Assembly: GCA_017481565.1 (NCBI GenBank) | Contig: JAFUOZ010000033.1 | Span: 1 to 35,110, forward strand | DNA length: 35,110 nucleotides | Direction of reading: 5' to 3' | DNA from: Oscillospiraceae bacterium | GTDB taxonomy: Bacteria; Bacillota; Clostridia; Oscillospirales; Ruminococcaceae | In this document: positions 16,477 to 25,112 of the stretch, in pieces | Layout: each line of letters begins with the position of its first letter | Numbering within the stretch: position 1 is the stretch's first letter | The notes under the pieces: model-generated | Told to the model about the DNA's origin: nothing | The model's input: only the letters and a program-made list of their open reading frames with translations | Database searches by the model: none | Translations under genes and position numbers: made by a program

Positions 16477-18037
16477 GGACAATATACTTCAGATAATAAA
16501 AAAAATAGTCAATGTAACGCCTGAACAGTTTACGGCTGCCAATATCTCTCAGCTTGAAGAGATCATAAAGGTGAAGATCCCGCAGACCATGAAGGAGCAT
16601 GCTCCGATGAATTTTCCGCAGCTTTACGATGATTTCTGCAGCGAATATGAGCGGTTCAAGGAATTTATACTTTTTGAGCCGCTCATAGGAAAGACTGTCG
16701 TCGCTCTCGGCGGAGGATTCAGCAGCGGAAAATCCACCTTCCTGAATTCGCTTATGAGCAGCTTTTCAAGCGAAACGGGCAAAAAGGCAAATATACTTCC
16801 GTCGGCGATAAATCCTTCGACCTCTGTACCTACGTATATCGTTCACAGTGACAGCGGTTCATCGGCTTACGGCTATAATATATTCAATTCAAAGGTAAAT
16901 CTTGATATAGAGGATATCAAGCCTATCTCCCACGGCTTCGGAAGAAATGATGAGGACGACGGGGACAGGGGCATACAGATGGGTCAGATGCTTAAAACTA
17001 TTTTTGCATCGACCCCTTCTCAGCCCTTTGAAAATATAGCTTTTCTGGATACTCCCGGATATTCAAAGGCTGAAACTCTTGAGCATACCAACAAAACGGA
17101 CGAAAATATAGCACGTCAGCAGCTTAACAGCGCAGACTGCATTTTATGGTTTATCGACTGTGACAGAGGAACCTTCCCTGAGGACGATATCAGATTCCTG
17201 AAATCTCTTGAAAATAAGTCTGCGCCCTTGCTTATAATCGTAAACAAGGCGGACAAGAAAACAGAGAGCGATCTCAGGGACATTGTCGGAACGATAAGGA
17301 ATATTGCAAAGCAGAGGGGTATCAGCTGTGCGGATGTGCTTGCATTTTCAAGAAAAAAAGGCACGGAGGACAAATTTGACAGGGCGAAAATTATAAATAT
17401 GCTCAAAGGCTGGAACAAGCCTGTCAGGGAATCAAACTTTGCATATAATTTCAGTCTGCTGTTTATTAAATGCAGAGATTATACAGATGAATGCATATCC
17501 ACCGAAAAACACAAGGTGGGAAGTCTTAAAAAGGCGCTTACTCTGGCTGAAAGCGACGATGTTATAAATATACTGCGTGATCTTACTTCGGACAGCACGC
17601 TTAAGCTTGCGGAAATGAAACAAATGCGTTCATCTCTGGAAAATCTGAGAAATGAATTCTTTACCGAGCTGCGCAGAGTTGCGTCGGTTATCGGAATAAG
17701 GCTGCCTGAAGCCGATGAAATGAAAATGGCATATGAAAAAATGCTTGAATCGGGTACAAATCCGCTGAAGGCTGCGGAGGAATGCTGCAAAAACAAAAAG
17801 AACGATAACAGCAATGCATACTATGATTCAATTTCATCGGGGTTCGGCGGTATATCATTATCGGACCCTGACGACAGTGAAACGGAAACAAGACATTACA
17901 GCAATATCTGCGGTAAAATGAAAAACATAAAACAACGAGCTTCTGTCTTTGACAGTCTGAACAGTGCATTTGACAAAACAGATACGGCAAAATCAACTGC
18001 CGTATCTACACTGGATAAGCTTAATTCATTATTTTAA
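16466..18037 (+). CDS. Dynamin-like GTPase 2
   Basis: This 523-residue protein has an N-terminal helical extension (1-78) before the GTPase domain: G1 GGGFSSGKST (82-91), SAINPSTSVPTYI as a likely G2 region, G3 DTPG (195-198) and G4 NKAD (260-263). The C-terminal half is helical, and no strong membrane stretch is seen, unlike GTPase 1. The start ATG lies inside the end of GTPase 1, with TAAGGAG upstream. Such tandem unequal pairs are typical of bacterial dynamins, where one partner carries the membrane contact; here GTPase 2 would be the soluble partner. That role is inferred. Confidence 0.85.
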   Translation: MSCEDNILQIIKKIVNVTPEQFTAANISQLEEIIKVKIPQTMKEHAPMNFPQLYDDFCSEYERFKEFILFEPLIGKTVVALGGGFSSGKSTFLNSLMSSFSSETGKKANILPSAINPSTSVPTYIVHSDSGSSAYGYNIFNSKVNLDIEDIKPISHGFGRNDEDDGDRGIQMGQMLKTIFASTPSQPFENIAFLDTPGYSKAETLEHTNKTDENIARQQLNSADCILWFIDCDRGTFPEDDIRFLKSLENKSAPLLIIVNKADKKTESDLRDIVGTIRNIAKQRGISCADVLAFSRKKGTEDKFDRAKIINMLKGWNKPVRESNFAYNFSLLFIKCRDYTDECISTEKHKVGSLKKALTLAESDDVINILRDLTSDSTLKLAEMKQMRSSLENLRNEFFTELRRVASVIGIRLPEADEMKMAYEKMLESGTNPLKAAEECCKNKKNDNSNAYYDSISSGFGGISLSDPDDSETETRHYSNICGKMKNIKQRASVFDSLNSAFDKTDTAKSTAVSTLDKLNSLF

Positions 18038-18052
18038 GGTGGAAAATACATT

Positions 18053-19183
18053 ATGAAAACATTGAAAGAAATTCAGCAGGAGCTTGAGGAGCTGATACAG
18101 AAGGTAAAAAATATCTCGGCAGATATTGCGGAGTATGAGGAGGCTACCCGTCCCGTAGATGACAGCAGCATTGATTTTGAAGAGGTAAAGCTTATTGCAA
18201 AAAGCCGTCTGTATAAAAATCATGTACTTGCAGATCAGGACGACAGCATAAGAGAAAAATATCTTACCGTTCTCTTTTCGGCTTTGTTCGGAGAAAATCT
18301 TAATGTGACAGACGCACTTGCGCATATATTCAAAATAGGCTACAGCTCAGGCTACAGCGGAGATATGAAGGGACTTTATGCAAAAGGTCTTGGCATCACT
18401 CCCGCAGAGCTCAATAACTGCATAAAGGATATCAGAGGAACAAAGCTTGCGGAAGTGCTGGCGGCGGATATGCTTATCGTTACGGAAAAATATCTTTCCG
18501 ACAAGGAAACATCACGGAGATATGTTTCAAAAATGATCTCACTGCTGGGACTGGATTCGGAGCAGGCTGATTTTGTTATTTCCTTTGCAAAGGTTATTAT
18601 TACCGAGGATATAAGCGGCTATAAAAGCGAACGCAGATTTCTTGATGATGAATACAGCTGTTATATTTCCGACAGTGCGGTTATCAGAAAGGCTGTTAAA
18701 AAAGCACGTAAGGTTTTTTATTTGCATATCAGGCAGATGTTTGGAGATTGCAGCTCAGGAATAAGATATTATAGTAATTGGGATTATGTACATAAAATTA
18801 CAGCTTTCTGGGATTTAAAGAATTATAAAATTAACGATAAAAATATGATTTCAGTACGTTTTTCAACTGAAGATACAGAACATGAAAGTTTTGGTCTTTA
18901 TACTTATTTTTTCCGGTATGAATTTCTAATTAAATTTAATATATCCGATGATATGCCTTTGGAATTACATACGGGAGATATGGCGGTTTCTTTTATTCCT
19001 GCGGCAGGTTATTACCATTCCAACTTTGATATACAATCTTTATGTACCGAATGGTATGAAAAGCAGCCGAAAACTGATCCCATTTACAGTGAATTGACCG
19101 ACGGTGACAGAGAGAAGCTTGCAAATGAAGAAAACTGGACTAGCAATTATGAACTGTCATATATTGAAAGAAAACAGAAATAA
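18053..19183 (+). CDS. Dynamin-operon protein, tandem paralogue 1
   Basis: This 376-residue protein is unrecognised. It starts MKTLKEIQQELEELIQKVKNI, a coiled coil shared with the next gene, then has a helical middle (KYLTVLFSALFG, ALAHIFKIGYSSGYSG, KYLSDKETSRRYVSKMISLLGLDS, DFVISFAKVIITED) and a beta-rich C-terminal part. The end (SFIPAAGYYHSNFD, EWYEKQPKTDPIYSEL) aligns well with paralogue 2. There is no signal peptide and no catalytic motif. The 3' part of the gene from about 18720 is clearly more AT-rich than the 5' part. It lies 15 bases after GTPase 2, with AAGGTGG before the ATG. It is probably a structural partner of the GTPases. Confidence 0.7.
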   Translation: MKTLKEIQQELEELIQKVKNISADIAEYEEATRPVDDSSIDFEEVKLIAKSRLYKNHVLADQDDSIREKYLTVLFSALFGENLNVTDALAHIFKIGYSSGYSGDMKGLYAKGLGITPAELNNCIKDIRGTKLAEVLAADMLIVTEKYLSDKETSRRYVSKMISLLGLDSEQADFVISFAKVIITEDISGYKSERRFLDDEYSCYISDSAVIRKAVKKARKVFYLHIRQMFGDCSSGIRYYSNWDYVHKITAFWDLKNYKINDKNMISVRFSTEDTEHESFGLYTYFFRYEFLIKFNISDDMPLELHTGDMAVSFIPAAGYYHSNFDIQSLCTEWYEKQPKTDPIYSELTDGDREKLANEENWTSNYELSYIERKQK

Positions 19184-19220
19184 AATAAACTCTTAACCGC
19201 ACATGAAAGGACTGAAAAGA

Positions 19221-20327
19221 ATGAAAACAATAAAAGAGCTGCAGCAGGAGCTTGACGCGGCAACTCAGAGAATCGCTGCTGCCGCAAAGCTTTCATCAAC
19301 GGAAGGGGCAGAGGTGCTTTCAAATGTGATACGCTCGATAAACAGGGTTTCGGCAGAGCTTACCGCATATTCCACCGAAGCGGAGGTCACCGAAAACAGC
19401 TTTGATTTCAAAACAGAGGAGCTTAAGCCGCTTAAGCTGTACAGCTGTCACCCTGCGGATACGCTTGAAGAATATGAAAAAAGCAATTATCTTACGCTGC
19501 TTTGCAGCAGTCTTTTCAACGAAAAGGACAAGCTTAAAAGCTGTCTTTCATATATTTTCGGAATCGGCGAGGCTATCGGCTATACCGGCAGCAGAAACGG
19601 TATTTATTCAAAGGCGCTGAACCTTTCGGAAAATGAGCTTGAAAGCTTTACCGATATGTTCAGAAATACCCCTGCCGCAAAATCGCTTATTGCTGATATG
19701 ATAGTGCTTTCCGAAAAATACGCAAGCGACAAGACTGTATTGAGAAAATATATCACCACGATGATAGAGCTTCTGGGCATTGACAGCGACGACACAGATT
19801 ATATCATATCCTTCTCAAAGGTGCTTGTTACGGGAAATCCCAAGGAGCTTAAAACAAAACGCCGCTTTGTTGACGCAGACCTGAAAAAATATATCGACGG
19901 TATGCCGAAGCTTAAGCAGCAGATAATCAATATGCGTGAGCCGATGTATCTTAATATAGAGCCTATGGCAACACACACGGGCGGTTTCTTATCTTCATAT
20001 CAGCATACATATTATGATGTAAAGGATATACACTGTCGGATTTCGGGGAAAAATATCCACTGCAACATAAGAGGAAACCGCAGTATGAGTATAACATATC
20101 CAATTCCTTCAAAAAAAGCGCTTTTTGAGCTTGCAAAGGAACAGCCATGTTCATGGATACCGATCGTCGGATTTTTCCATTCGCCGCTGGATTCCGAGGT
20201 TGAAGTATATGAATGGTATAAAAGTCAGCCTGAAGATGATCCGAAATATTCTTATCTTTCTCCGAGAGATCTTTATACGGTTGCATTGGATGAAGGCTGG
20301 GACTGTAATTATGATGAGGTGTTTTGA
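19221..20327 (+). CDS. Dynamin-operon protein, tandem paralogue 2
   Basis: This 368-residue protein is a paralogue of its upstream neighbour. It has the same start (MKTIKELQQELDAATQRI), the same helical middle (NYLTLLCSSLFNEKD, SYIFGIGEAIGYTG, KYASDKTVLRKYITTMIELLGIDSDDTDYIISFSKVLVTG) and the same end (SWIPIVGFFHSPLD, EWYKSQPEDDPKYSYL). ATG 19221 is chosen over ATG 19203 by alignment to the paralogue and by AAAGGACTG lying between the two. Its final codons overlap the ribosome site of GTPase 3. No family name can be offered; duplication within the operon suggests a hetero-oligomer. Confidence 0.7.
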   Translation: MKTIKELQQELDAATQRIAAAAKLSSTEGAEVLSNVIRSINRVSAELTAYSTEAEVTENSFDFKTEELKPLKLYSCHPADTLEEYEKSNYLTLLCSSLFNEKDKLKSCLSYIFGIGEAIGYTGSRNGIYSKALNLSENELESFTDMFRNTPAAKSLIADMIVLSEKYASDKTVLRKYITTMIELLGIDSDDTDYIISFSKVLVTGNPKELKTKRRFVDADLKKYIDGMPKLKQQIINMREPMYLNIEPMATHTGGFLSSYQHTYYDVKDIHCRISGKNIHCNIRGNRSMSITYPIPSKKALFELAKEQPCSWIPIVGFFHSPLDSEVEVYEWYKSQPEDDPKYSYLSPRDLYTVALDEGWDCNYDEVF

Positions 20328-20329
20328 TC

Positions 20330-22474
20330 ATGGAATTACTTAGTACAGATTATATTGCCGACTTTGAAGAATTTGAAAAGGACGCAGCCGATATAAGAAA
20401 TAAGCTTTTGCCCTATGCGGATATAATTGAAATATCTATGCTTGATACTATCGTCAATAACTTCAGACAGGCAACCCAAGGCTTTTTTCAGAAGAACAGA
20501 AAGCTTACTATCGGTGTTATGGGACAGGTAAAAGCCGGAAAATCATCATTTCTCAATACGCTGCTTTTTAACGGCAGAGATGTTCTTCCGAAAGCAGCTA
20601 CCCCTAAAACTGCCACACTTACAAAGATAGAATATTCCGAGGAAAACAGCATCGAGATCGAATATTATTCCCCTGAGGAATGGCAGACCTTCAAGGAATC
20701 CGCAAAGACTTCCGCCGCTATGGGTATACATCGTTCCGGTGATGTTGCTTCCGAAATAATCAAGCTTGCAAAAAAAAGCGGAGTTGATCCACAAAAATAT
20801 ATTAATAAGGGCAGAGAGACTGTTACCTTTGAATCACGGGACAAACTCATGGAGCAGCTTAATGAATATGTAGGCGAAAACGGCAGGCTCACGCCCTTTG
20901 TGAAATGTGTTATTCTCCGCATCAATAACGAAGAAATCAAGGATATATCCGTTGTGGATACCCCGGGTCTTAACGACCCTATCGCTTCACGTACCGCTCG
21001 TACAAAGGATTTTATGAAGCACTGCGACGTTGCCTTCTTCTTAAGCGGCGCATCTCAGTTTCTTGATGAAAATGATACAAATCTTCTGACAACACAGCTG
21101 CCCTCAGAGGGAATCAAGCGGCTTATCCTTATATGCAGCAGATTTGACGGGGGCGTTCAGGATACTCTTGAAGATACAGAAGCACTTGACGAGGCTATAA
21201 GGCATATAAAATCAGAGCTTACAATCCAAGCCCGAAACACTATCTCCGACTATATCAAAAAGCTTGAAGCACGAAGAGGAAAAGCCGAAAGTCAGGATTT
21301 TGTAAAGCTTATAGAGGGCTGCAAAAAGCCATGCTTTATTTCTTCAATGGCTTATAATATGTCCTTTAAAGATCAGTCTGATTATTCCGATGAAGAAAAG
21401 CTGGTTTTTGAAAACCTCAACAGCTTTGATGATCTTGAAGAGAACGCAGAAGCTACTCTGCGTAAAATAGGAAATATCGATGAGGTCAAAAAGCTTTTCA
21501 ACGAGGTTATCGCCGAAAAGAATATTACTCTTGAAGAACGTGCAAAGAAATTTGCTCCCGATGCAAGAAATAATCTGGCTGAGCTTATCAGGCAATACAG
21601 CGATCATGTTACAGCAAGGTTCAATATGCTTAACGAACAGGATAAGGCTGATATCGAAAGACAGAAAAAAACTGTTCTTTCTCAGAAAAATGCTATAAAT
21701 GCCGATATTGAAGCTATTTTCGGTGATATCGCTGTAAGGATCGAAGAGGAAAAGGTAAGAACAACAGGCATTATCAGGGATATGAAAACTGATTGCAGCA
21801 GCATATCCGAACATACGGAAACACGGCATGTCAAAAATTATGTACGTGTAAGCGACGCTAAATGGTATAATCCATTTTCATGGTTCAGTTCTCATTATGA
21901 GGACAGAAGCTATTCGGTTACAGAATCCTATCTGGATACCGCAGACGCTATTGACAGCGTAAACCGTTTTGCAAATACTGCACAGAAAAATATCGATCAG
22001 ATATTCTCAAATGCAGTCAATATACGAAAGGTAAAGACTGATATACTTAAATCGGTTATTGCAAATTTTGATACCTCCGATGACAGCTTTGATCCCAACT
22101 TTTTCAGAAGTGCGGTTGAAAGTACACTTAATCTGATAGAATTCCCTGTTATTCATTTTGACTCGGACAGTATCAGGGACAACGCATTCGGAAGCTTTCA
22201 GGGACATATTACGGATACAAGCGAAACAAGCTCGCTGCGTATTGCACTTTCAAGATCCATAAGCGATATTTTCGGTCTTACTATGGATAAGCTTCTTTCT
22301 TCCGTAAAGGAATTCAAGGAAAGCATTTCGTCCCTTAAGGAAAATGTAAAGGAAAAGCTTATGAAGGATATCGAAGCCGAATATGATAAAATCCTTGAAC
22401 AGTTCGGCAGCAAGGAGGCAGAACTTAAAAAGTACAGCGAGGTTTCGGATATACTCAATAAATTATCGGTATAA
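20330..22474 (+). CDS. Dynamin-like GTPase 3
   Basis: This 714-residue protein is the largest of the three. It has G1 GQVKAGKS (65-72), a Thr-rich G2 region (ATPKTATLTKIEY) and G3 DTPG (210-213, LNDPIASR). The usual G4 N/TKxD is replaced by ICSRFDGG at about 269-276. Long helical regions follow (about 390-490), then an aromatic segment WYNPFSWFSSHYEDRSYSV (about 505-523) that could dip into a membrane, and a C-terminal coiled coil (EFKESISSLKENVKEKLMKDIEAEYD). ATG 20330 with GAGGTG eight bases upstream is preferred to an in-frame TTG at 20324. A strong terminator follows. The GxxxAGKS dynamin type is clear; its role beside GTPases 1 and 2 is inferred. Confidence 0.87.
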   Translation: MELLSTDYIADFEEFEKDAADIRNKLLPYADIIEISMLDTIVNNFRQATQGFFQKNRKLTIGVMGQVKAGKSSFLNTLLFNGRDVLPKAATPKTATLTKIEYSEENSIEIEYYSPEEWQTFKESAKTSAAMGIHRSGDVASEIIKLAKKSGVDPQKYINKGRETVTFESRDKLMEQLNEYVGENGRLTPFVKCVILRINNEEIKDISVVDTPGLNDPIASRTARTKDFMKHCDVAFFLSGASQFLDENDTNLLTTQLPSEGIKRLILICSRFDGGVQDTLEDTEALDEAIRHIKSELTIQARNTISDYIKKLEARRGKAESQDFVKLIEGCKKPCFISSMAYNMSFKDQSDYSDEEKLVFENLNSFDDLEENAEATLRKIGNIDEVKKLFNEVIAEKNITLEERAKKFAPDARNNLAELIRQYSDHVTARFNMLNEQDKADIERQKKTVLSQKNAINADIEAIFGDIAVRIEEEKVRTTGIIRDMKTDCSSISEHTETRHVKNYVRVSDAKWYNPFSWFSSHYEDRSYSVTESYLDTADAIDSVNRFANTAQKNIDQIFSNAVNIRKVKTDILKSVIANFDTSDDSFDPNFFRSAVESTLNLIEFPVIHFDSDSIRDNAFGSFQGHITDTSETSSLRIALSRSISDIFGLTMDKLLSSVKEFKESISSLKENVKEKLMKDIEAEYDKILEQFGSKEAELKKYSEVSDILNKLSV

Positions 22475-22483
22475 CACCCTGTC

Positions 22484-22530
22484 CGCAGAGGTCCGCAGGA
22501 ATAATGTTCCTGTGGACCTCTGCGTTTTTT
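22484..22530 (+). terminator. Intrinsic terminator of the dynamin-like operon
   Basis: A long stem, CGCAGAGGTCCGCAGGAA (22484-22501) with TTCCTGTGGACCTCTGCG (22507-22524), carries one mismatch or wobble and a five-base loop, and is followed by six T's. It stands ten bases after the stop of GTPase 3. Confidence 0.9.
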
Positions 22531-22564
22531 AAGTAACCGCTGTGTTCTCTTTAAAAAGCCAAAG

Positions 22565-22578
22565 CATACAAATGTATG
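22565..22578 (+). promoter_or_regulatory. BlaI-type operator, distal
   Basis: CATACA-AA-TGTATG is a perfect 6-bp inverted repeat with a 2-base centre, close to the TACA/TGTA core bound by BlaI/MecI repressors. It lies 25 bases upstream of the -35 box at 22604. It also falls within range of the terminator region of the preceding operon. Confidence 0.7.
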
Positions 22579-22603
22579 TTTTGAAATATGTGAAAATCAA
22601 CTA

Positions 22604-22632
22604 TTGACATTATAAGACAATTATACTATAAT
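22604..22632 (+). promoter_or_regulatory. Consensus promoter of the blaI-blaR1-type pair
   Basis: Perfect TTGACA (22604-22609), 17-base spacer, perfect TATAAT (22627-22632). Operators stand on both sides. Confidence 0.88.
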
Positions 22633-22639
22633 AAGCTCA

Positions 22640-22659
22640 TAACATACAAGTGTATGTTA
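22640..22659 (+). promoter_or_regulatory. BlaI-type operator, proximal, over the start point
   Basis: TAACATACA-AG-TGTATGTTA is a perfect 9-bp inverted repeat with a 2-base centre. It starts seven bases after the -10 box, so it covers the transcription start. It shares the CATACA/TGTATG core with the distal site. Repressor binding here should block transcription, giving autoregulation. Confidence 0.82.
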
Positions 22660-22701
22660 TAAAAAAGCTATAGCTATAAAAAATATAAGGAGAGATCTTA
22701 C

Positions 22702-23091
22702 ATGAACAAAATAAAAAGACTTCCCGACACCGAATTTGAGGTTATGATGTGCGTATGGGAGCATGAGCCGCCGTGCTCCACCGCAGATATACACAAGGCT
22801 CTTGAAAAAACAAGAAGCTGGAATATGTCCGCATTGCAGACAATGCTTAACCGACTTACCGAAAAGGGCTTTCTGTCAACAGAAAAAATCGGCAAGAACA
22901 GGTGCTATACGCCCCTAATCTCCAAGGAGGAATATCTTGCAGCCGAAAACCGTTCCTTTATCGAGCGTATCAACGGCGGCAGCATAACACGTCTTGTAGC
23001 GTCACTTTATGACAGCAGATCTATCGGTGAAAAGGATCTTGCCGAGCTTATGGACTATATCAACAAACACACGCAAAACCCAAAGGAGTGA
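22702..23091 (+). CDS. BlaI/MecI/CopY-family repressor
   Basis: This 129-residue winged-helix repressor has the family signature LPDTEFEVMMCVWEHEPPCSTADIHKAL, the recognition helix near SWNMSALQTMLNRLTEKGFLSTEKIGKNRCYTPL, and a C-terminal dimerisation helix pair. The family binds operators as a dimer and is cleaved after signalling by its M56 protease partner, encoded six bases downstream. Two matching operators flank its own promoter. AAGGAGA precedes the ATG. The target beyond autoregulation is unknown; no beta-lactamase gene is present here. Confidence 0.9.
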   Translation: MNKIKRLPDTEFEVMMCVWEHEPPCSTADIHKALEKTRSWNMSALQTMLNRLTEKGFLSTEKIGKNRCYTPLISKEEYLAAENRSFIERINGGSITRLVASLYDSRSIGEKDLAELMDYINKHTQNPKE

Positions 23092-23096
23092 CCTGA

Positions 23097-25103
23097 ATGG
23101 TAGATTTTTATACATATTTCATAGGCGAGGACCATTTTTTTGATGCACTTATAGAAGCGTCTGTTTCGGCTGTTCCGCTGCTTATACTGATACTGCTTGT
23201 AAAGCGGCTCACACGGAACAGACTTGACCCTAACTGGAGATATGCAGTCTGGCTGGTGCTGATATTACGTCTGTTTATACCGATAAATATTCTCCTGCCT
23301 ACAGAAAATCATCTGCTTATCCCATGGATAGATATGCCCATAGAAATATATCACCCCGAACCCGAAAAAATCTATGGTGCTTCTGAGGTATGGCACTGGA
23401 GCACCGTATCGGAGTTTGAAGCGTTTCAGATATCTGAGGTGCTTATCCCTGTATATTTCACTGTTGCGGCGTTATATCTGATAATACTTTTCGGCGGACA
23501 TTTCCTGCTTATGCGGAAAATAAAACGCTGGAGCAGACCATGCCCAGAAAGCTTTGATGATATCATCTCCGAAATGAAGGTGAAAAAGCCATCTATCCTT
23601 ATCTGTGACGCTGTTATTTCACCTATGCTTATCGGTTTTTTCAAGCCGAGAATAGTTCTTCCCAATGCAGAGCTTACACGTGAGGAGAAGGAATATATAA
23701 TCCGTCATGAGCTTGTGCATCTGAAAAGGGGCGACCTCTGGTACAGGCTGGCGCTTAATCTGCTTAAGGTATTTCAGTGGTTCAATCCCTTTGTGCATAT
23801 CATCGCAAAGCAGGCGGCGGAGGATATGGAGATATCCTGTGACAAAGCCGCACTTAAGGGACTTAAGAACGCTGACGGAGATTATTCCAAACTTATTGTA
23901 AGATTTGCCGCAAGACAGAAAAATACCGCTCTCACAACCTCATGGAGCGGCAATATCAAGGCTCTGAAACGCCGTGTTTCCGAGATTCTGAACAGTAAAT
24001 CGAAAAACAGCTTTGTCTTGGGCAGTGTAATGTGTATGTTGGCTGTGCTTATCAGCGGATTATTCACATCACAGGACTGTACAAACAAGTATTTCTATGA
24101 CCTTGTATCACCCTATCCCGAGGAGGTATGGGAATTTACCGCCGATGAATCATGGAAAAACATCATCACCGATGAAACTGACCCGAATAAACTGGCGGAG
24201 CTTGCCTTTGAACAGTACATAAGCCGCTTTGTAGGAAATGATGTTCCCGAATATTTCCGTATCAGTGAATACAAGGTTTTCAAAAGCTCAGGCAGACGAC
24301 TTCACGGACAGATAAAAAATGCTGTTATATGCTCTGTGCATTACGGTGTGAGCTTCTATAACAAAAACGGAAATACCTATCATAATGATAACTTTTCATT
24401 GGAAGGCTTCGGCAGAGGAATAAACATAATGAGTACAATGAATATTGCTCTTACGCCTGTGGAAAACGGATATAAAATAAGTAGCTGCGGCTTGAATGGT
24501 ATGGCATTTGGCGGTGGTCTGCGGCTTACCGATACGGAGGAACGGTTCACATATGAAATAAAAGAGATGTATGCGGCAGGATATCTTTCCGAAAACGGTC
24601 CTCTGAATATCAACAAATCGGACGAGCTTTTTAAAGCATACCCCGAAAAAACTGAGCCGGTAACTCCCGAAATAGTATTTGACAGTCATTACAGCGATTT
24701 TTCGGAAAACAAGGTTTACCGCACCTATCTTGTATATAATTCCCCCGAAAAAGTGTATGCCGACGAAAAGCTTACTGTGGAGATCACTATTTTTCCCGAT
24801 AATGATCTTTACACACGATACAGCTATACACAGGTTACCGTTGAAAAGGGAAAATTCACACACGAATGTACACAGACTGACAGTCTTACAAGCTGTGCTG
24901 TTCCCGTTGAGATCAATTCTCCCGAGGAATATCTTGAATATTTTTCAACTCCAAGAGACGGTTATGCATTTACTGTAGTAGACTATAAAAATATAACCGA
25001 GGAAAACGGAGGTGTATATGCGGAGGTCGATTATAAGGGTACTATTGACGGTGTAATGTCCTTTGACAGCGAATATGTAAAAATCAGACTTTACGATATA
25101 TGA
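23097..25103 (+). CDS. BlaR1-like M56 membrane protease, novel sensor domain
   Basis: This 668-residue protein has four N-terminal membrane helices (about 20-35, 45-62, 120-140, 305-325) around an M56 zinc metalloprotease domain. The zinc site is HELVH (204-208), with the third ligand region AEDMEISCDKAAL. The C-terminal part (about 335-668) faces outside but lacks the SxxK and KTG motifs of a penicillin-binding sensor. It is instead a beta-rich, Tyr-rich region (YFRISEYKVFKSSG, SVHYGVSFYNKNGN, YTRYSYTQVTVEKGKFTHE). The pair therefore probably senses some other envelope signal and inactivates the repressor. The ATG follows AAAGGAGTGACCTGA, overlapping the repressor stop. Confidence 0.85.
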   Translation: MVDFYTYFIGEDHFFDALIEASVSAVPLLILILLVKRLTRNRLDPNWRYAVWLVLILRLFIPINILLPTENHLLIPWIDMPIEIYHPEPEKIYGASEVWHWSTVSEFEAFQISEVLIPVYFTVAALYLIILFGGHFLLMRKIKRWSRPCPESFDDIISEMKVKKPSILICDAVISPMLIGFFKPRIVLPNAELTREEKEYIIRHELVHLKRGDLWYRLALNLLKVFQWFNPFVHIIAKQAAEDMEISCDKAALKGLKNADGDYSKLIVRFAARQKNTALTTSWSGNIKALKRRVSEILNSKSKNSFVLGSVMCMLAVLISGLFTSQDCTNKYFYDLVSPYPEEVWEFTADESWKNIITDETDPNKLAELAFEQYISRFVGNDVPEYFRISEYKVFKSSGRRLHGQIKNAVICSVHYGVSFYNKNGNTYHNDNFSLEGFGRGINIMSTMNIALTPVENGYKISSCGLNGMAFGGGLRLTDTEERFTYEIKEMYAAGYLSENGPLNINKSDELFKAYPEKTEPVTPEIVFDSHYSDFSENKVYRTYLVYNSPEKVYADEKLTVEITIFPDNDLYTRYSYTQVTVEKGKFTHECTQTDSLTSCAVPVEINSPEEYLEYFSTPRDGYAFTVVDYKNITEENGGVYAEVDYKGTIDGVMSFDSEYVKIRLYDI

Positions 25104-25112
25104 CCTATGACA

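Noticed and set aside
23097..25103. Beta-lactam sensor BlaR1/MecR1
   Set aside because: The C-terminal domain lacks SxxK and KTG motifs and no beta-lactamase or PBP gene is adjacent.
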